The position numbers and the translations under genes were made by a program. Below the pieces are notes generated by a model, which was not told where the DNA came from, made no database searches, and worked only from the letters and a program-made list of their open reading frames with translations. Positions 1 to 9,517 of a stretch of DNA of 35,392 nt are shown one piece after another (position 1 is the stretch's first letter; each line of letters starts with the position of its first letter). The DNA is taken from the NCBI RefSeq assembly GCF_000186865.1, contig NW_008705567.1:279738-315129 (forward strand). Reading direction: 5' to 3'. Source of the stretch: Aureococcus anophagefferens. Its lineage: Eukaryota > Sar > Pelagophyceae > Pelagomonadales > Pelagomonadaceae.

Positions 1-1
1 G

Positions 2-679
2 ACGCTCGCGCTCCGGACCTTCGAAGGTCTGTGGCGGACGCAGAGCGCGCTGGGGGACGGGCAGAAGCTCGCGGCGGCGGCGGACCTCGAAGTCTGGTTC
101 GACCACGCGTGTCGGCGCCAGACCACTCTGGAGCGCCTGCGCGCGCTCGACATCAATGCCTTCCTCGAGAAGATCGGGGCGCCGCAGACGTCGCGCGCGT
201 CCATGCGCCGGGCGTGGTCCTTGATCCGGCGGAACCGCCTGACAAACGCGACGAGCATGACCATGCAGCGCGGCGCCGCGGACTCCGCCGACGGCTCGGG
301 CCCGAGCACGCCGCAGGCCATGCTCGAGGTCGAGCGCGTCGCCGGCGACCTCAGCGAGGAGTCGCGCCGCCTCGTCCGCGAGACGATTCGCGAGCGGCGC
401 CCGGTGGAGGCCGCCTCCGTCCGGCATCGGCGAGAGGGCGGCCTCCTGGACCTCGACGGCGCGAGGGAGCAGCAAGGCCTCCTCCGGCGCCTCCAGACCA
501 TGTCCGTGGCCGACGCGTCTCCCGAGGCGCCGGCGGAGCCGCCGCGGTCGAACGTCGGCGTCGCCACGTGGCGCGTCGAGTCCGACCACGCCTACGTCCT
601 CAGCCCGAACGAGAAGCAGAAGATGAACCGCGCGCGTGCCGCCCCTCGGCGCGAGCCCCTCTCCCCGGTAAACGCCTGA
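2..679 (+). CDS. 3' end of an unidentified protein-coding gene (truncated by window start)
   Basis: The reading frame is open from base 2 to a TGA at 677-679, giving the last 225 or so residues of a protein whose start lies outside the window. The frame has mixed, protein-like composition: an amphipathic helical stretch (LEVWFDHACRRQTTLERLRALDINAFLEKI, split here as LEVWFDHACRRQ then TTLERLRALDINAFLEKI), then a charged helical segment near the middle and a Pro/Ala-rich tail. I recognise no domain. A possible splice donor (CCCCG then GTAAAC, about 667) lies just before the stop, so the true C-terminus could continue downstream. Codon use matches the other genes here. Alternative frames in this stretch are Arg/Ala/Pro-rich shadows. 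Confidence 0.6.
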   Translation, partial: TLALRTFEGLWRTQSALGDGQKLAAAADLEVWFDHACRRQTTLERLRALDINAFLEKIGAPQTSRASMRRAWSLIRRNRLTNATSMTMQRGAADSADGSGPSTPQAMLEVERVAGDLSEESRRLVRETIRERRPVEAASVRHRREGGLLDLDGAREQQGLLRRLQTMSVADASPEAPAEPPRSNVGVATWRVESDHAYVLSPNEKQKMNRARAAPRREPLSPVNA

Positions 680-1644
680 TCTGCTCCAACATCGAGCCGC
701 GTCGACCGCACGGCCGCACCCCGCAGCGGCTCCCGCTGACCGCCGAACAGATCCGGAGCTTACGCCCTATGTCCCCGCTGTCCATCGCGCGCGAATTGGA
801 GCGACCCGGAGCCCGACGCCCGCCCCGGGGCGCCGCGCCGCGGCCGGGCGCGCTCCCGGCCCGGGCCGCGCGCCGGGGCGACGGGAGCGCGACCGCGGCG
901 GGACTTTGGACGCTGGCGCGCCCCTCGACGTGACCCTCGATGGATCCCACCGCCCCCGGCTCGTCGCAGACCCCAGGATCGGTTCGCGCCGGCGCGCCGG
1001 CTCCTCGCGCTCCGACCGCGTCGCGGCCGGCGGACCGTTTCGCCAAAGGTCGGCACATCGTCGAGCAAACGCCATCCCGCGCCCTTCGGCGCGACCCCCG
1101 AGCGATCGCGCCGCTCCTGCGCGCCCAACAACGCGGGGAACACGCCCCGGCGCCGCCGTACCGTCTCGGCCGTCGTCGAAGCGGCGCGCGCGCGCGCGCG
1201 CGCGGGAACATGTCGTCGTGCCCGGCGCGTCGCCGCAGCGACTCGGCCACAAAACTGGGGCGTCCGGCGAGCCGCTCGGCGGCCTCGGCGGGGCGTCGGA
1301 AGGCGCCGCAATCGTCGACCGCGTCGAGGGGCCGATTTTGCGACGCCGCGCAAACCGACGAAATCGGCGCGCGACGACGAAATGGGGCGTCGGAGACCGA
1401 GGTCCGGTGCGGGTCTCGACGTAGGAACCGGCGCGGGGTCGGGACGCGGCGCAGTGGCGCCACAGACAGCCTGTCCGCGGCGGCGGCCAAGTTAGTGATG
1501 CAGCATAGCCTGCGTAGTATCTGCGTAGTCCGCGCCCGCGGTGTACTCGTGCGCGCCGACGGTGGACCGCGACGTCGAGGAGCCCTGTGCCACTGAGACC
1601 CGCGACGGCCGCGGCGCGCCCCAAGGGATCTGGTGTCGAGCAGG
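680..1644. other. Intergenic, no supported gene
   Basis: All frames here give low-complexity Arg/Pro/Ala translations typical of GC-rich non-coding DNA. The one visible structure is an alternating GC run at about 1184-1204. A short direct repeat CTGCGTAGT occurs twice near 1509-1530. Confidence 0.6.
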
Positions 1645-2295
1645 ATGGAGTTGCTCGACGGTTGGCTTCATGATGCGGCCGCAGACCTGGTCCACCCCTC
1701 GCGTGGTGTTCCGACGACGCGGCCTTTCGCGTTCGAGTGCGAGAGCGAGGCTGTGACGGCGGCTGAACACGTGTGGGAGCCCTCGACGAGGGCCGCGGGC
1801 GCGCGGGAGAGGCGCGCCATGGTCCACGCCTGTCGGGCTTTGCGGATTCAGATTAAGAGCTTCGAGGATGACTTCCGTTCTGTCGCGGGCCACGCGCCTC
1901 GCGGTGGCGAGCGAGTCCCGCTCGCATCGACGTACCGCCAGTATCGCGAATGGAAGCGTGACATCCGCGACCACGCCGCCGCGCAGATCCAGGCACTGGT
2001 GCGACGAGGTAAGCGCCGGGCCGCACGTTACGTTCCCGGTTCCTGTGCATCGAAGACGATCCGCTCCCGCGACGACACGCACTTCGAGATAGCGAGGCGT
2101 CGAGATGCCGTTGCGCAGCTCTCCAAGGAAAAGCGTATCGTCAAGCAACAGCTTAAGGACTACGACTCTAAGTTCATCAAGAAGCACGGGCGACCGCCGC
2201 TAAAGTTTGAGAAGGAGCCCATCCGCGGTCTCTACGAGAAGTACCATGCGATCAAGGCTCGAATCGATAACCTGTGCCCCAGGAGAAGGGCCTGA
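1645..2295 (+). CDS. IQ-motif protein with a FAM13-like C-terminal domain
   Basis: This is a 216-residue protein starting at the ATG at 1645. In-frame GTG codons just upstream are not plausible eukaryotic starts. An IQ-like calmodulin-binding helix (AAAQIQALVRRGKRRAARY) lies near residues 110-130. The C-terminal 55 residues contain a basic helix pair with KRIVKQQLKDYDSKF, KKHGRPPLKFEKEPI and LYEKYHAIKARI. The order 'K-x-L-x-x-[FY]-[DE]-x-x-F-x-x-x-x-GR-x-P...[EK]-P-[IL]-x-x-x-Y-x-x-Y-x-x-[IV]-K' is what I know from the C-terminal repeats of FAM13 proteins and related protist proteins. FAM13 proteins of animals also carry a RhoGAP domain, which is absent here. The function is not established; a calmodulin-regulated adaptor is an inference. 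A CAG just before the ATG leaves room for a 5' intron. Confidence 0.7.
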   Translation: MELLDGWLHDAAADLVHPSRGVPTTRPFAFECESEAVTAAEHVWEPSTRAAGARERRAMVHACRALRIQIKSFEDDFRSVAGHAPRGGERVPLASTYRQYREWKRDIRDHAAAQIQALVRRGKRRAARYVPGSCASKTIRSRDDTHFEIARRRDAVAQLSKEKRIVKQQLKDYDSKFIKKHGRPPLKFEKEPIRGLYEKYHAIKARIDNLCPRRRA

Positions 2296-2387
2296 TGGGA
2301 CTGGGAGTCGGTGATTGTTGACAGGAGAGAGCGCATCCCGGTGTCGGCGGCAAATCTCCGCCCTGCAGCCCAGAGCATTATTTCGGT

Positions 2388-2721
2388 CCACTGAAATCTG
2401 GGACACGGCGGGGCAGGACGCTGGGGCAGGAGCGGTTCCGGTCGCTCAAAACACGCCCGCGTACTACCGCGGCGTGGTCGCGTGCTACGACGCGACGGAC
2501 GCCGAGAGCTACGTGCATGTGCCCGGATGGTACACGCAGCTCACGATGATGGGGGAGCGCGGGTCCACCGTAGGCCTCTGCGGGAGCAAGCTCGATCTCG
2601 CGACTGCCGCTGCGTGCCCTCGGCTGATGCGGTGTCTTTTTGCGGCGGCGCAGGGACTCGCGGTCTTCCGGTAGGCGTAAAACAAACGGGCGAGAGCGCC
2701 TGGGAATTCGTCGTCGCGTAA
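2388..2721 (+). pseudogene. Decayed Rab-family small GTPase fragment
   Basis: The conceptual translation shows Rab landmarks in the right order. They are the G3 box EIWDTAGQ, then TPAYYRGVVACYDATDAESY, a helix ending in W, a G4-like box VGLCGSKLDL (NKxD degraded to SKLD) and, in another frame, KQTGESAWEFVVA, which corresponds to the G5/SAK region. Between G3 and YYRG, the expected GQERFRSL is readable only in a shifted frame. The 9-base block GGGGCAGGA is duplicated 13 bases apart (2410 and 2423), and about 5 extra bases sit near 2448-2453. The shifts sum to 18, so frame is recovered. A further frameshift follows near 2670. The P-loop half is missing or unrecognisable upstream. I read this as a dead gene copy; heavy splicing is a less likely explanation. 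Confidence 0.7.
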
Positions 2722-2985
2722 ATGCAAGTTTCCCTATGTGCCCTGGAACTTCCAAGAGGCTTCCAAGGGTGGCAAATCCGAAAGCCACTGGCATGTCGAT
2801 ACGAAAAGTCTAGAGTCCATGGCTGAGCGCTGGTTGCCCGAACAACCTAACTTCAGATGTCGATCTCTGTGTACTAGTAATTTGTCCAAGCTGGGCTCTG
2901 GGGCTCGAACGAGTCGATTCTCAGCGCTCAGCGTGTTTGTCTTGAGCCTTTGCAGCGAAACAATAAGGTGTGTAAGCTAAGGTAA

Positions 2986-3630
2986 TTAAAGAGGTGCCGC
3001 GAGCTCAAGCTGCCCAGAATTTGCAACGCTAAGCCGCGCCCGTTTTGCCCTCGCACCCGAATGCTCGCGATGCGCGATCGCAAGCTCATGCCATGGCTCT
3101 GCGTCCTGCTCCTGCCGCTTGAAAGCGTAGGACGTGCGCTGGATGGCAACTTCGCGACTCGTCGGGGCACGCTTGATCGACACGGCCTGGAGCTTCGGCG
3201 CAGGTGCGGTCGCGGACTGGCCGCGGTCGTCGACGTGGGCATCGTCGGTGTCGGCATCGACGTAGGCGAAGGACGGGCGCATTTGGTACGTCGTGCGAAG
3301 CGGGGCCAGGTACAGCGCGCCACCGTCGAGAGTTCCGACGGCGTAATTTGTCGCGGGCCTCACGCGCGATGATGCGAGCTTCCGCGTGTAGAGCTGCATC
3401 CGATCCGGCGCTTCCGCATCATAGTGAGGCCCCGCATCGACTGCGGGCACTCCTAGTTCGAGCATTTGGTTCTTGGGCCGCAGCCGTGCGACCGTGAACG
3501 CCTCCTCGCCACGCGCCTTGCTCCGCACAGGATACTGCAACAGCACCAGGCCGGGCCCATCATTTGCGGGCTTGCTGTCTGCGAGGTATACGTCGAGTTC
3601 GCGTACGACAAGGTCTTCTTCACCGGACAT
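2986..3630 (-). CDS. DNA-directed RNA polymerase III subunit RPC5 (POLR3E / Rpc37-like)
   Basis: This is a single-exon gene of 214 residues starting at the ATG at 3630 (MSGEEDLVVRELDVYLAD). The upstream in-frame extension starts only at a TTG and is not used. Recognisable blocks in order: VVRELDVYLAD, LVLLQYPVRSKAR, a GPHYDAEAPD acidic linker, TNYAVGTLDGGALYLAPLR, TYQMRPSFAYVDADTDD, and RTSYAFKRQEQDAEPWHELAIAH. These match the conserved Sin/RPC5 N-terminal core, which pairs with Rpc53/POLR3D as a TFIIF-like heterodimer on Pol III and acts in termination and reinitiation. Length is near the fungal Rpc37 form and lacks the long animal C-terminal extension. The function assignment rests on family knowledge plus these motifs. 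Confidence 0.88.
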   Translation of the reverse strand: MSGEEDLVVRELDVYLADSKPANDGPGLVLLQYPVRSKARGEEAFTVARLRPKNQMLELGVPAVDAGPHYDAEAPDRMQLYTRKLASSRVRPATNYAVGTLDGGALYLAPLRTTYQMRPSFAYVDADTDDAHVDDRGQSATAPAPKLQAVSIKRAPTSREVAIQRTSYAFKRQEQDAEPWHELAIAHREHSGARAKRARLSVANSGQLELAAPL

Positions 3631-5120
3631 GCCCCAGAAGGACCCTCCCTGAAGCGCCTTCGAGGAATTGCTCAAGACCGCTCGCCCGAGCCGACGCGCC
3701 AGGCGACGCGTGATCTCTGCACCGCAGGAGCCGGCCCCTCCCCCCTTCCCGGCGCCCCGTTACCCTCACGACCAACCTCCGCTGCGACGGCTAGGGGGCG
3801 GCCTCCGGCCGCCACCTGGCTCGGCTCGCCAAGGTACCCCACGAACCCCCCTGGATAAGCCCCCCTGTCGCAGCAGAAAACAGGGGTTTACTAGGGGGGG
3901 GTTTGCACCGCCTGGCGTCGGCGGCACCCCTGCGTGCGGAGCGGGGTGGTACATCTTACCCGACGTAAATGGCCTACCCCAGCCGCCACACCCACGTCGC
4001 GCCCAAAACCAAGGGGCGTATCCAACGCCATCGATTGTGACGCGCTTCGCTGGCACGGACTTGTACGCGGCGGCCGCGGCAGCCCCGCGGAGACGAGGCC
4101 CGCGCGGTGGAGTTTGGTCGACGCCAGAACCACCTCCGATGGGGGCACCGACGGTCAGGCTTACGCCTAGGGGTCATGGAAGGCCACTCCGACCACCAGA
4201 GCGAGCTGCCGTGCGTCGGAAGCTTGGGCTCAGAGGTCTCCGCTCCCGGCCCGCGCGTACGTGTTTGGTACTCAAGCCAGCGAAACGGCTAGCCATTCGT
4301 CCCAATCCGAGCGCTTGTTTTTGTCTGTAAATATTGGTTCCAACATACTCGGCCTAGCGACCAGCCTCTATTACGCGCAGGAATCTGCTGTGAACCACCC
4401 GTTCTGGCCGATCGGCAGCTGGAGGGCTGCTCGGCCACGACTTCCCCTCGGTCGAAAATTATGATCGAGCGTCAAAACCACCAGTTTGCTCGATGGCGCG
4501 CAGCAGTTGCAACTCTCTCGGACTGATCGCTGTTGAAGTCTTGCGGTCCCATCGGGTGTGATGCTCGGTGGTGTGATGCTCAGGTGTGTGATGCCCACGC
4601 GTCCCTAAACCCAACCGCAAAACAAAACGGGCGTTACACTCCAAATCCGCCGCCGACGACTCGTATTGAGTTGTCATCCTCGTGACAGGATCTACTTGCA
4701 GAGATCAGCGTCCAATTTCCACAACCATTATTAAATACGAGCTCCTATGACACCGAAACATTGATAACCTCACGCCCAGGCGAAAGCGAATACACGTGGC
4801 ACCGTCAACCTTCCGTCGCGCACAACTCACCCGCGCGGCATCCGGAAGACCACGCGTGTGCCCACGCGTCCACCGGGGTTCCCCGTCTCCCCCGGAACTA
4901 GTAAAATACGCGTCCGGAACTCGGGGAGTGCAGCTCCCCTTGCTTTGCTGACTCTATGCAGAACAAGCTTATGGGTGTTGTTCCATAACTGCGGACTGCG
5001 TCGCAGGCCGCGGCTTGGGTCTCCAAGCCTCGGGTGTCGAAGGCCTTGGCTGCTGCTAGGCGCAGCGAGGAGCGCAAGATCCGTCGCGTCGGGCTTGCCC
5101 TTGAGGACCGCGGCGCGTGG
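3631..5120. other. Intergenic, no supported gene
   Basis: This is about 1.5 kb between two minus-strand genes. Translations in all frames are low complexity and I see no family motif. It holds the hairpin at 3844-3903. Near 4555-4600 there are three short imperfect repeats of GGTGTGATGCTC. An AT-richer patch at 4680-4780 is a candidate promoter or terminator zone for the neighbours, but nothing specific can be assigned. Confidence 0.55.
3844..3903. repeat. Imperfect inverted repeat able to form a long hairpin
   Basis: Left arm 3844-3868 (AACCCCCCTGG... to ...CCTGT) and right arm 3880-3903 (ACAGGGGTTTA... to ...GGGGTT) are near-reverse complements, with an 11-base loop between them. Runs of C and G at the outer ends make the pairing strong. 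No target-site duplication is evident. Confidence 0.65.
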
Positions 5121-7316
5121 TCAGCGCGCGCGGCGGCGCGGTCGATGGCGCTTCTTTGTCGCCGAGAACGTCGGCGTGGGGTGCGGTGATGGCGCTGAGG
5201 AGCGCGGAGTCGTGGAATGACCGTGCTGTTGCTGGGTGGGCGTGGGCGTTTGGAGGTGGCGGTGCTCGGAATCAGGCCGACCGGCGTCGTCCTGCCAGCG
5301 CGGAAGTGCGGCGACCACCGCAGTGTCGAGGCCCGCGGTGAGGAGCTTGATGCGGTCCGCGGCGTCGAGGCCGCGGCGGCGGCGGCTCCGTCGGACAGCG
5401 TCGTGTAGCGGCCCAGGATCGCCGACAGCGAGGAGGGCCGCGAGCGCGCGGCCCGCGGCCTCCTCCGTCGCCGGTCCGGGGCCATCGAGGACCGTCGAGA
5501 GGAGCGCCACGTGCGCTGTGGGCGCGGCGGCCGCGAGCGCGGCCGCGTCGGCATCGGCGAGGTCCGCCAGGAGCTCAGCGGCAGCGGCGGGGACGGCTTC
5601 GCCAAGAGATCCGTCGCTGCGAGGTGTGTGGTTGCCGCGAGGCCGCCGCGCGTCGTCGGTCGACTCGCCGGCGTCGATTAATTGCAAGAGCGCATTCGGC
5701 ACGCCGGCGGCAACGAGGTCGCGTGCGGCGGCATGGCGGAGGGTGACGTCGTCGCCGTCGTCGCGGCAACACCGCCGAGCGAGGGCCGCGATAACTGGCA
5801 CAACGACGCCTCGTACGCCGCAGCGGAGCGCGTCGACGGCGGGACCGAAGCGCCCCGCGTCCGCAGCGGCGCACGCGCCGTTAGCGGCGAGGCCCGCGAG
5901 CTCGCAGGCGGTCATCGTGAGGTCCTCAGCTTCGTGCAGATCGATGGCGTGCGCCGCGCGCTCGAGCTGAAGCGCGTCGTTGAGGCCACGCGCGCTCCGC
6001 CAGGACTGCTCGAGCGCGTCCGCGAGGCGGCGCGTTTCCCGCGCGAGGCGCCGCAGCCGCGGCCCCCGCGTCGCGGTGGCGCCCCGTACCGCCGCCTGGA
6101 CCACAACAGCCGCCCGCGCTCGCGTGGCGCCGCGGCGCACGGCGCGCGCGACGCGGCCTGCAGCGCGGTCGCGGCGGGCGGCCGCGGCCGCGCGTGTCTC
6201 CCGTGCGGCGGCGCAGCCGCGCGCGCGTGCCTGGACTAGGACGACGGCGGCGACGAGGGCGCGCTCCCGCCGGACCGCCGCCGAAGCCCGCTTTGCCAAC
6301 GCCGCGCGCCGCCACGCGGCCTGAACCCGCGTCGCCTCAGCGTTCGACGTCTTGCGCGCGAGCTCGTACTTGGCGGCGCGGAGGCGCCGGATCTCCGCCT
6401 CGTGGGCGTGGCTGATCATGGCCTGTTTGCTGAGCTGCGCCTTGAGCCGCCGGAGCTCGCCCTGGAGCTCCGTCACCTCGGGCGTGGCCTCGAGCTGCGA
6501 CGACTCGCTGGGCTCCGAGACCTTGTGGTAGAGGTCCTCACGCGACATTGTCGACACCACGGACGCCTCCTCTGCCTTGGGCCACAGGACGTCCTCCTCG
6601 GAGAGGATCTCCTCAGATAGGAGCAGGGTACTCTCTTTGCGCTCTTCGGCCCCGAGGGAGCGCAGGTCCTCGAACGTCGGAGGCCTTGCCTCGCTCGCGC
6701 CCCCGGCTGAGGCGGCGGCAGCTGAGCCGCCGCCGCCGCCGTCGCGCCGGGGTCCGCGGAGCGCGCCCACCTCCTCTTCGGCGCCCTCGGAGAAGTTTTC
6801 GAAGTCCTCTACCTCCGGAGTCCCGAGCACGGCCAACTCGAAGCTTGGCGGCGGGCGTGCGAATCGGCGTGGCGACGCCGACAGTGGCGACAGCGGCGCG
6901 TCCTCCACCGCGCACGGAGCGGGGATACACACCACCGGTGCGAGCTCGCGGTCCAGCCCGCCAAACCCCGAAGTGATGTCGACCTCCGCCCTGCCGCCCC
7001 CGAAGACATCGGGGGGAACGAGCCGGTGCGCCGCCTTGCGAAGCTCCTCGGCGAGGAAGGACTCGTCCCCGCAGCCTCCACGCTGCGCCGAACTCCGACG
7101 GCGAGCCTTAGCTTTCTTGACGCATGCTCGCCAGAGCTTATTCGCCTCCATTACCCAGAAAGAGTCGCCGTGATGCAGGTGGCAGCTCTCCGCGAACAGA
7201 TAGATGGCGCATCCGCCCGCCTCCCCGACGAGGGCATCGTCCTTGCTACCCGCAAATTCGTTCGCGAGTGCCACGTACTTGTCGATCGTCAACATATCCC
7301 CAAAATCCAGCGCCAT
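5121..7316 (-). CDS. IQ-motif and coiled-coil protein with an ARM/HEAT-like C-terminal half
   Basis: This 731-residue single ORF starts at the ATG at 7316 and ends at TGA 5121-5123. The N-terminal 75 residues form a compact, non-repetitive region (MALDFGDMLTIDKYVALANE, then a CHLHHGDSFWVMEANKLWRA block) followed by an acidic, Pro/Ser/Gly-rich linker. Around residues 280-330 there is a coiled coil (TELQGELRRLKAQLSKQAMI). From about 330 to 420 there are at least three IQ-like helices (TRVQAAWRRAAL, AVVLVQARARGCAA, AVVVQAAVRGATAT), which usually bind calmodulin or myosin-type light chains. The last 250 residues are Ala/Leu-rich helices suggestive of ARM/HEAT repeats. The tail after residue 690 is low complexity. 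A cytoskeletal or scaffold role is inference only. Confidence 0.7.
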   Translation of the reverse strand: MALDFGDMLTIDKYVALANEFAGSKDDALVGEAGGCAIYLFAESCHLHHGDSFWVMEANKLWRACVKKAKARRRSSAQRGGCGDESFLAEELRKAAHRLVPPDVFGGGRAEVDITSGFGGLDRELAPVVCIPAPCAVEDAPLSPLSASPRRFARPPPSFELAVLGTPEVEDFENFSEGAEEEVGALRGPRRDGGGGGSAAAASAGGASEARPPTFEDLRSLGAEERKESTLLLSEEILSEEDVLWPKAEEASVVSTMSREDLYHKVSEPSESSQLEATPEVTELQGELRRLKAQLSKQAMISHAHEAEIRRLRAAKYELARKTSNAEATRVQAAWRRAALAKRASAAVRRERALVAAVVLVQARARGCAAARETRAAAAARRDRAAGRVARAVRRGATRARAAVVVQAAVRGATATRGPRLRRLARETRRLADALEQSWRSARGLNDALQLERAAHAIDLHEAEDLTMTACELAGLAANGACAAADAGRFGPAVDALRCGVRGVVVPVIAALARRCCRDDGDDVTLRHAAARDLVAAGVPNALLQLIDAGESTDDARRPRGNHTPRSDGSLGEAVPAAAAELLADLADADAAALAAAAPTAHVALLSTVLDGPGPATEEAAGRALAALLAVGDPGPLHDAVRRSRRRRGLDAADRIKLLTAGLDTAVVAALPRWQDDAGRPDSEHRHLQTPTPTQQQHGHSTTPRSSAPSPHPTPTFSATKKRHRPRRRAR

Positions 7317-7928
7317 CGCCGGCGTGTGCGTCGGGGCGCCAAACTGCAGCCTGGCCGCTGATCACCGGCTCGGGACCACACGAGCGGTCCGCTGGGCTGA
7401 AGATACTTGAGAAATCTTCCGCGCGCGAAGTAGTTCTAGTAAATTCAGATAATGTTGGATATGGGGCAGCTAATTATCTCGCACCCACTACGCCCATCCT
7501 GCTACTACGGACTGTGCCTTAACGTCAGGTTGATGTACGGGGCTTAGATTCTTTACATAGAGGACATGGATGAGTTTCAGAAGCTAGCTAATGCGGATGA
7601 AGATACTGAACATAGCTGGAGGGCACTATCTCGGCGCCATGATCAATGCGAAGCCAGGCCGGGGAGCTGGATGATGATGTGCACGCCGAGGCGTGCATCA
7701 GGGTCCAGCGATCAACCGCCGCTCGCGAGCGGCGGATATGCTGCGGGCGGCGCGCCCGCGCGCAGGCCCTGCAGCTCCGTAGCTGCGCACAGCTAGCAGG
7801 TGTAGCGCGGTGGCTCACAGCGCGCAAGACATTTTTTTTTGGTGCTCTCTGGTTCAGCCCCGTGGCTCGTTGAGGGCCGTCTGCGACGAAGATCAGCCCG
7901 GTCGACCCCCGGGGGGCTGCCTCTGGTT
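7317..7928. other. Intergenic between divergent genes
   Basis: This spacer separates two divergently transcribed genes and probably contains both promoters. It is AT-richer around 7400-7570 than its surroundings and ends in a T-run (7832-7840). No ORF with family motifs and no clear core promoter element was identified. Confidence 0.5.
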
Positions 7929-8840
7929 ATGGACGTTTCGTACATCTGGTTTCAACCCGCGCGCCCCGATAGTAGTTACGAGTGTGGTGACGCATTGCGC
8001 CCGCGGGTCTACGCGGCTCCCGGGTCCGTGAGGCGACAGGAGCTGGTCCGACGGCTCACTTCGTTGCGATCATGTGCGTCCGGGGGTCGCATCGGTGAGG
8101 CTTCCGTGAATGGGGGTGAGGATCTCCAGAACGTCTTAGACATCGCCGAAGATGCGCGTAAAGTGCCAGATCGTGTGATAAGCGTAAATGCGCGCCTCGA
8201 GGAGCGACTGAGCAACGCCGGGGCGGAGTCGGCAGAGCAGCAGCTACTCGGTGACCGTCTGCGGACCGACTGGGACCTGTTACGCCGGACATGCGAGCGG
8301 GCATACCGGGACCGAGATGACATGCGCGTGATGCGCGATCGGGCCCAGGCGGAGATCGAGGACGCGCGGCGCGAGGCTGATGCCTCGAAAGAGGCGCTCG
8401 GCCTCGTCCGACGGGACCTTGAAGCGCTCCGTGCGGAGCGCATGGGCGCACCGGCGCCGCTTCTCGCCGCGGACGCATGCCTCGACGAGGCTGCCGTGAG
8501 GCGCATCGCAGCGCTCCATCGGGACATGGACGACCTCGCGCGAGAGCGTGATGCCGCGGTTGCAGCTTCTGCCGGTCATCGCCGGAGAATGGAGCGCATG
8601 GCGCAACAGCTCGCCATGCCAGGGGGGCTCGAAGCTTTCGAAGCCCTCGCAGCCGTGCGACAGGAGCGCGATGACCTTAAGGATGAGCTCAACATGCGGA
8701 AATCACTCTCGTTCAAGGCATCGTCCTCGCCCTCGGCGTCTTCTGGCCGAGTTGGCAGCACAGGCTGCGTCTTCCACACGACCGGGCTACTACGACATCG
8801 TGCCAGCCTCTCAGTACCAGCTCAGACTCATCGGGGATGA
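7929..8840 (+). CDS. Coiled-coil protein, unidentified; 3' end uncertain
   Basis: The first usable ATG is at 7929 (MDVSYIWFQP). From residue 60 to 270 the protein is almost continuous heptad-like helix rich in Arg, Glu, Asp and Ala (for example DRAQAEIEDARREADASKEA and AAVRQERDDLKDELNMRKS), a long coiled coil. I recognise no family. The 3' end is odd. In this frame the last 35 residues look non-coding. The +1 frame from about 8735 to 8928 reads LLAELAAQAAS, then PGYYDIVPASQYQLRLIGDD, and ends at a TAA, which looks more protein-like. I found no GT-AG pair of reasonable size joining the two frames, so either an indel or an atypical intron is present. Confidence 0.55.
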   Translation: MDVSYIWFQPARPDSSYECGDALRPRVYAAPGSVRRQELVRRLTSLRSCASGGRIGEASVNGGEDLQNVLDIAEDARKVPDRVISVNARLEERLSNAGAESAEQQLLGDRLRTDWDLLRRTCERAYRDRDDMRVMRDRAQAEIEDARREADASKEALGLVRRDLEALRAERMGAPAPLLAADACLDEAAVRRIAALHRDMDDLARERDAAVAASAGHRRRMERMAQQLAMPGGLEAFEALAAVRQERDDLKDELNMRKSLSFKASSSPSASSGRVGSTGCVFHTTGLLRHRASLSVPAQTHRG

Positions 8841-9218
8841 CAATGCCACCCGGGTTCCACTCGAGAGTGTGCTGTTGGGTACAAGCCCAGAACCGGCGGG
8901 GTGTCTGAAACGCAGCGACTCATCCTAAAGCACTTGCACCCTACGAGTAGTCTTAGGCCGCCTAGCGCGCTTGCCTGAGCTTGCCAGTGCGAGCGGAGCG
9001 GCCGGAAGCTCTCCCGAGGGGTAGGCAGCTAGCAGCCGGTGCGTTTAGAGCGGAGCGCCACGGGCCGCTTGGAAAACGCCGCGCCCGCCGTCGCCCGTGT
9101 AGGCTGCTGAAGCAGTTTTTTGCTCGGGTTCAGTAGAATATGCACCTCAAGGCCCGTTAGCATGCTGCAGTTGCTCGATTCAAACTTGCCGGCGGCCGTT
9201 GCCCTCGCGGCGTGCGCC
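8841..9218. other. Intergenic, nothing identified
   Basis: No coding frame or motif can be supported, except the possible alternative C-terminal frame of the upstream gene to 8928. The segment runs up to the target-site duplication of the MITE. Confidence 0.5.
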
Positions 9219-9229
9219 GAGCCGACGCC

Positions 9230-9517
9230 AAAAATCCATTAGGATGCTGTTTCCAGCTTGACTACGGTGCATCATCGTGGTTGGAATGTTGCGAACGCGT
9301 CGGGTTGTAAACCTTTTGGGTGAGTTTCTCGCAAGATAACGTCCGCGGAAAAAAATTCACTCCGCACCTCCCGACCCGCGAAAGAGTGAATCCGGCGTTG
9401 CGGCGGGTCGGAATTTTTTTTTCCCGCGGACTTTTTTTCGCTGGTCTCGCGTTCGCAACGGTCCGAACACGATGATTCACTGTAGTCCGCCTGGAAATAG
9501 CATCCTAATGGATTTTT
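9230..9517. mobile_element. 288-bp foldback MITE, Mutator-like by target duplication size
   Basis: The terminal inverted repeats are about 70 bp each: left 9230-9299 beginning AAAAATCCATTAGGATGCTG, right 9448-9517 ending in its near-complement CATCCTAATGGATTTTT. Their identity is high but imperfect. The element is flanked by a perfect 11-bp direct repeat GAGCCGACGCC at 9219-9229 and 9518-9528, which is a target-site duplication. The interior also folds back: GTCCGCGGAAAAAAATTC near 9340 pairs with GAATTTTTTTTTCCCGCGGAC (split: GAATTTTTTTTT and CCCGCGGAC) near 9411-9431, and CCGACCCGC pairs with GCGGGTCGG. There is no coding capacity. Duplications of 8-11 bp with long TIRs are typical of Mutator-type elements; the superfamily call is inference. 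Confidence 0.88.

Noticed and set aside
4898..5605. Minus-strand frame of 235 codons
   Set aside because: Ser/Arg/Pro low complexity, overlapping the C-terminal exon of the IQ protein in another frame, with no family motif.
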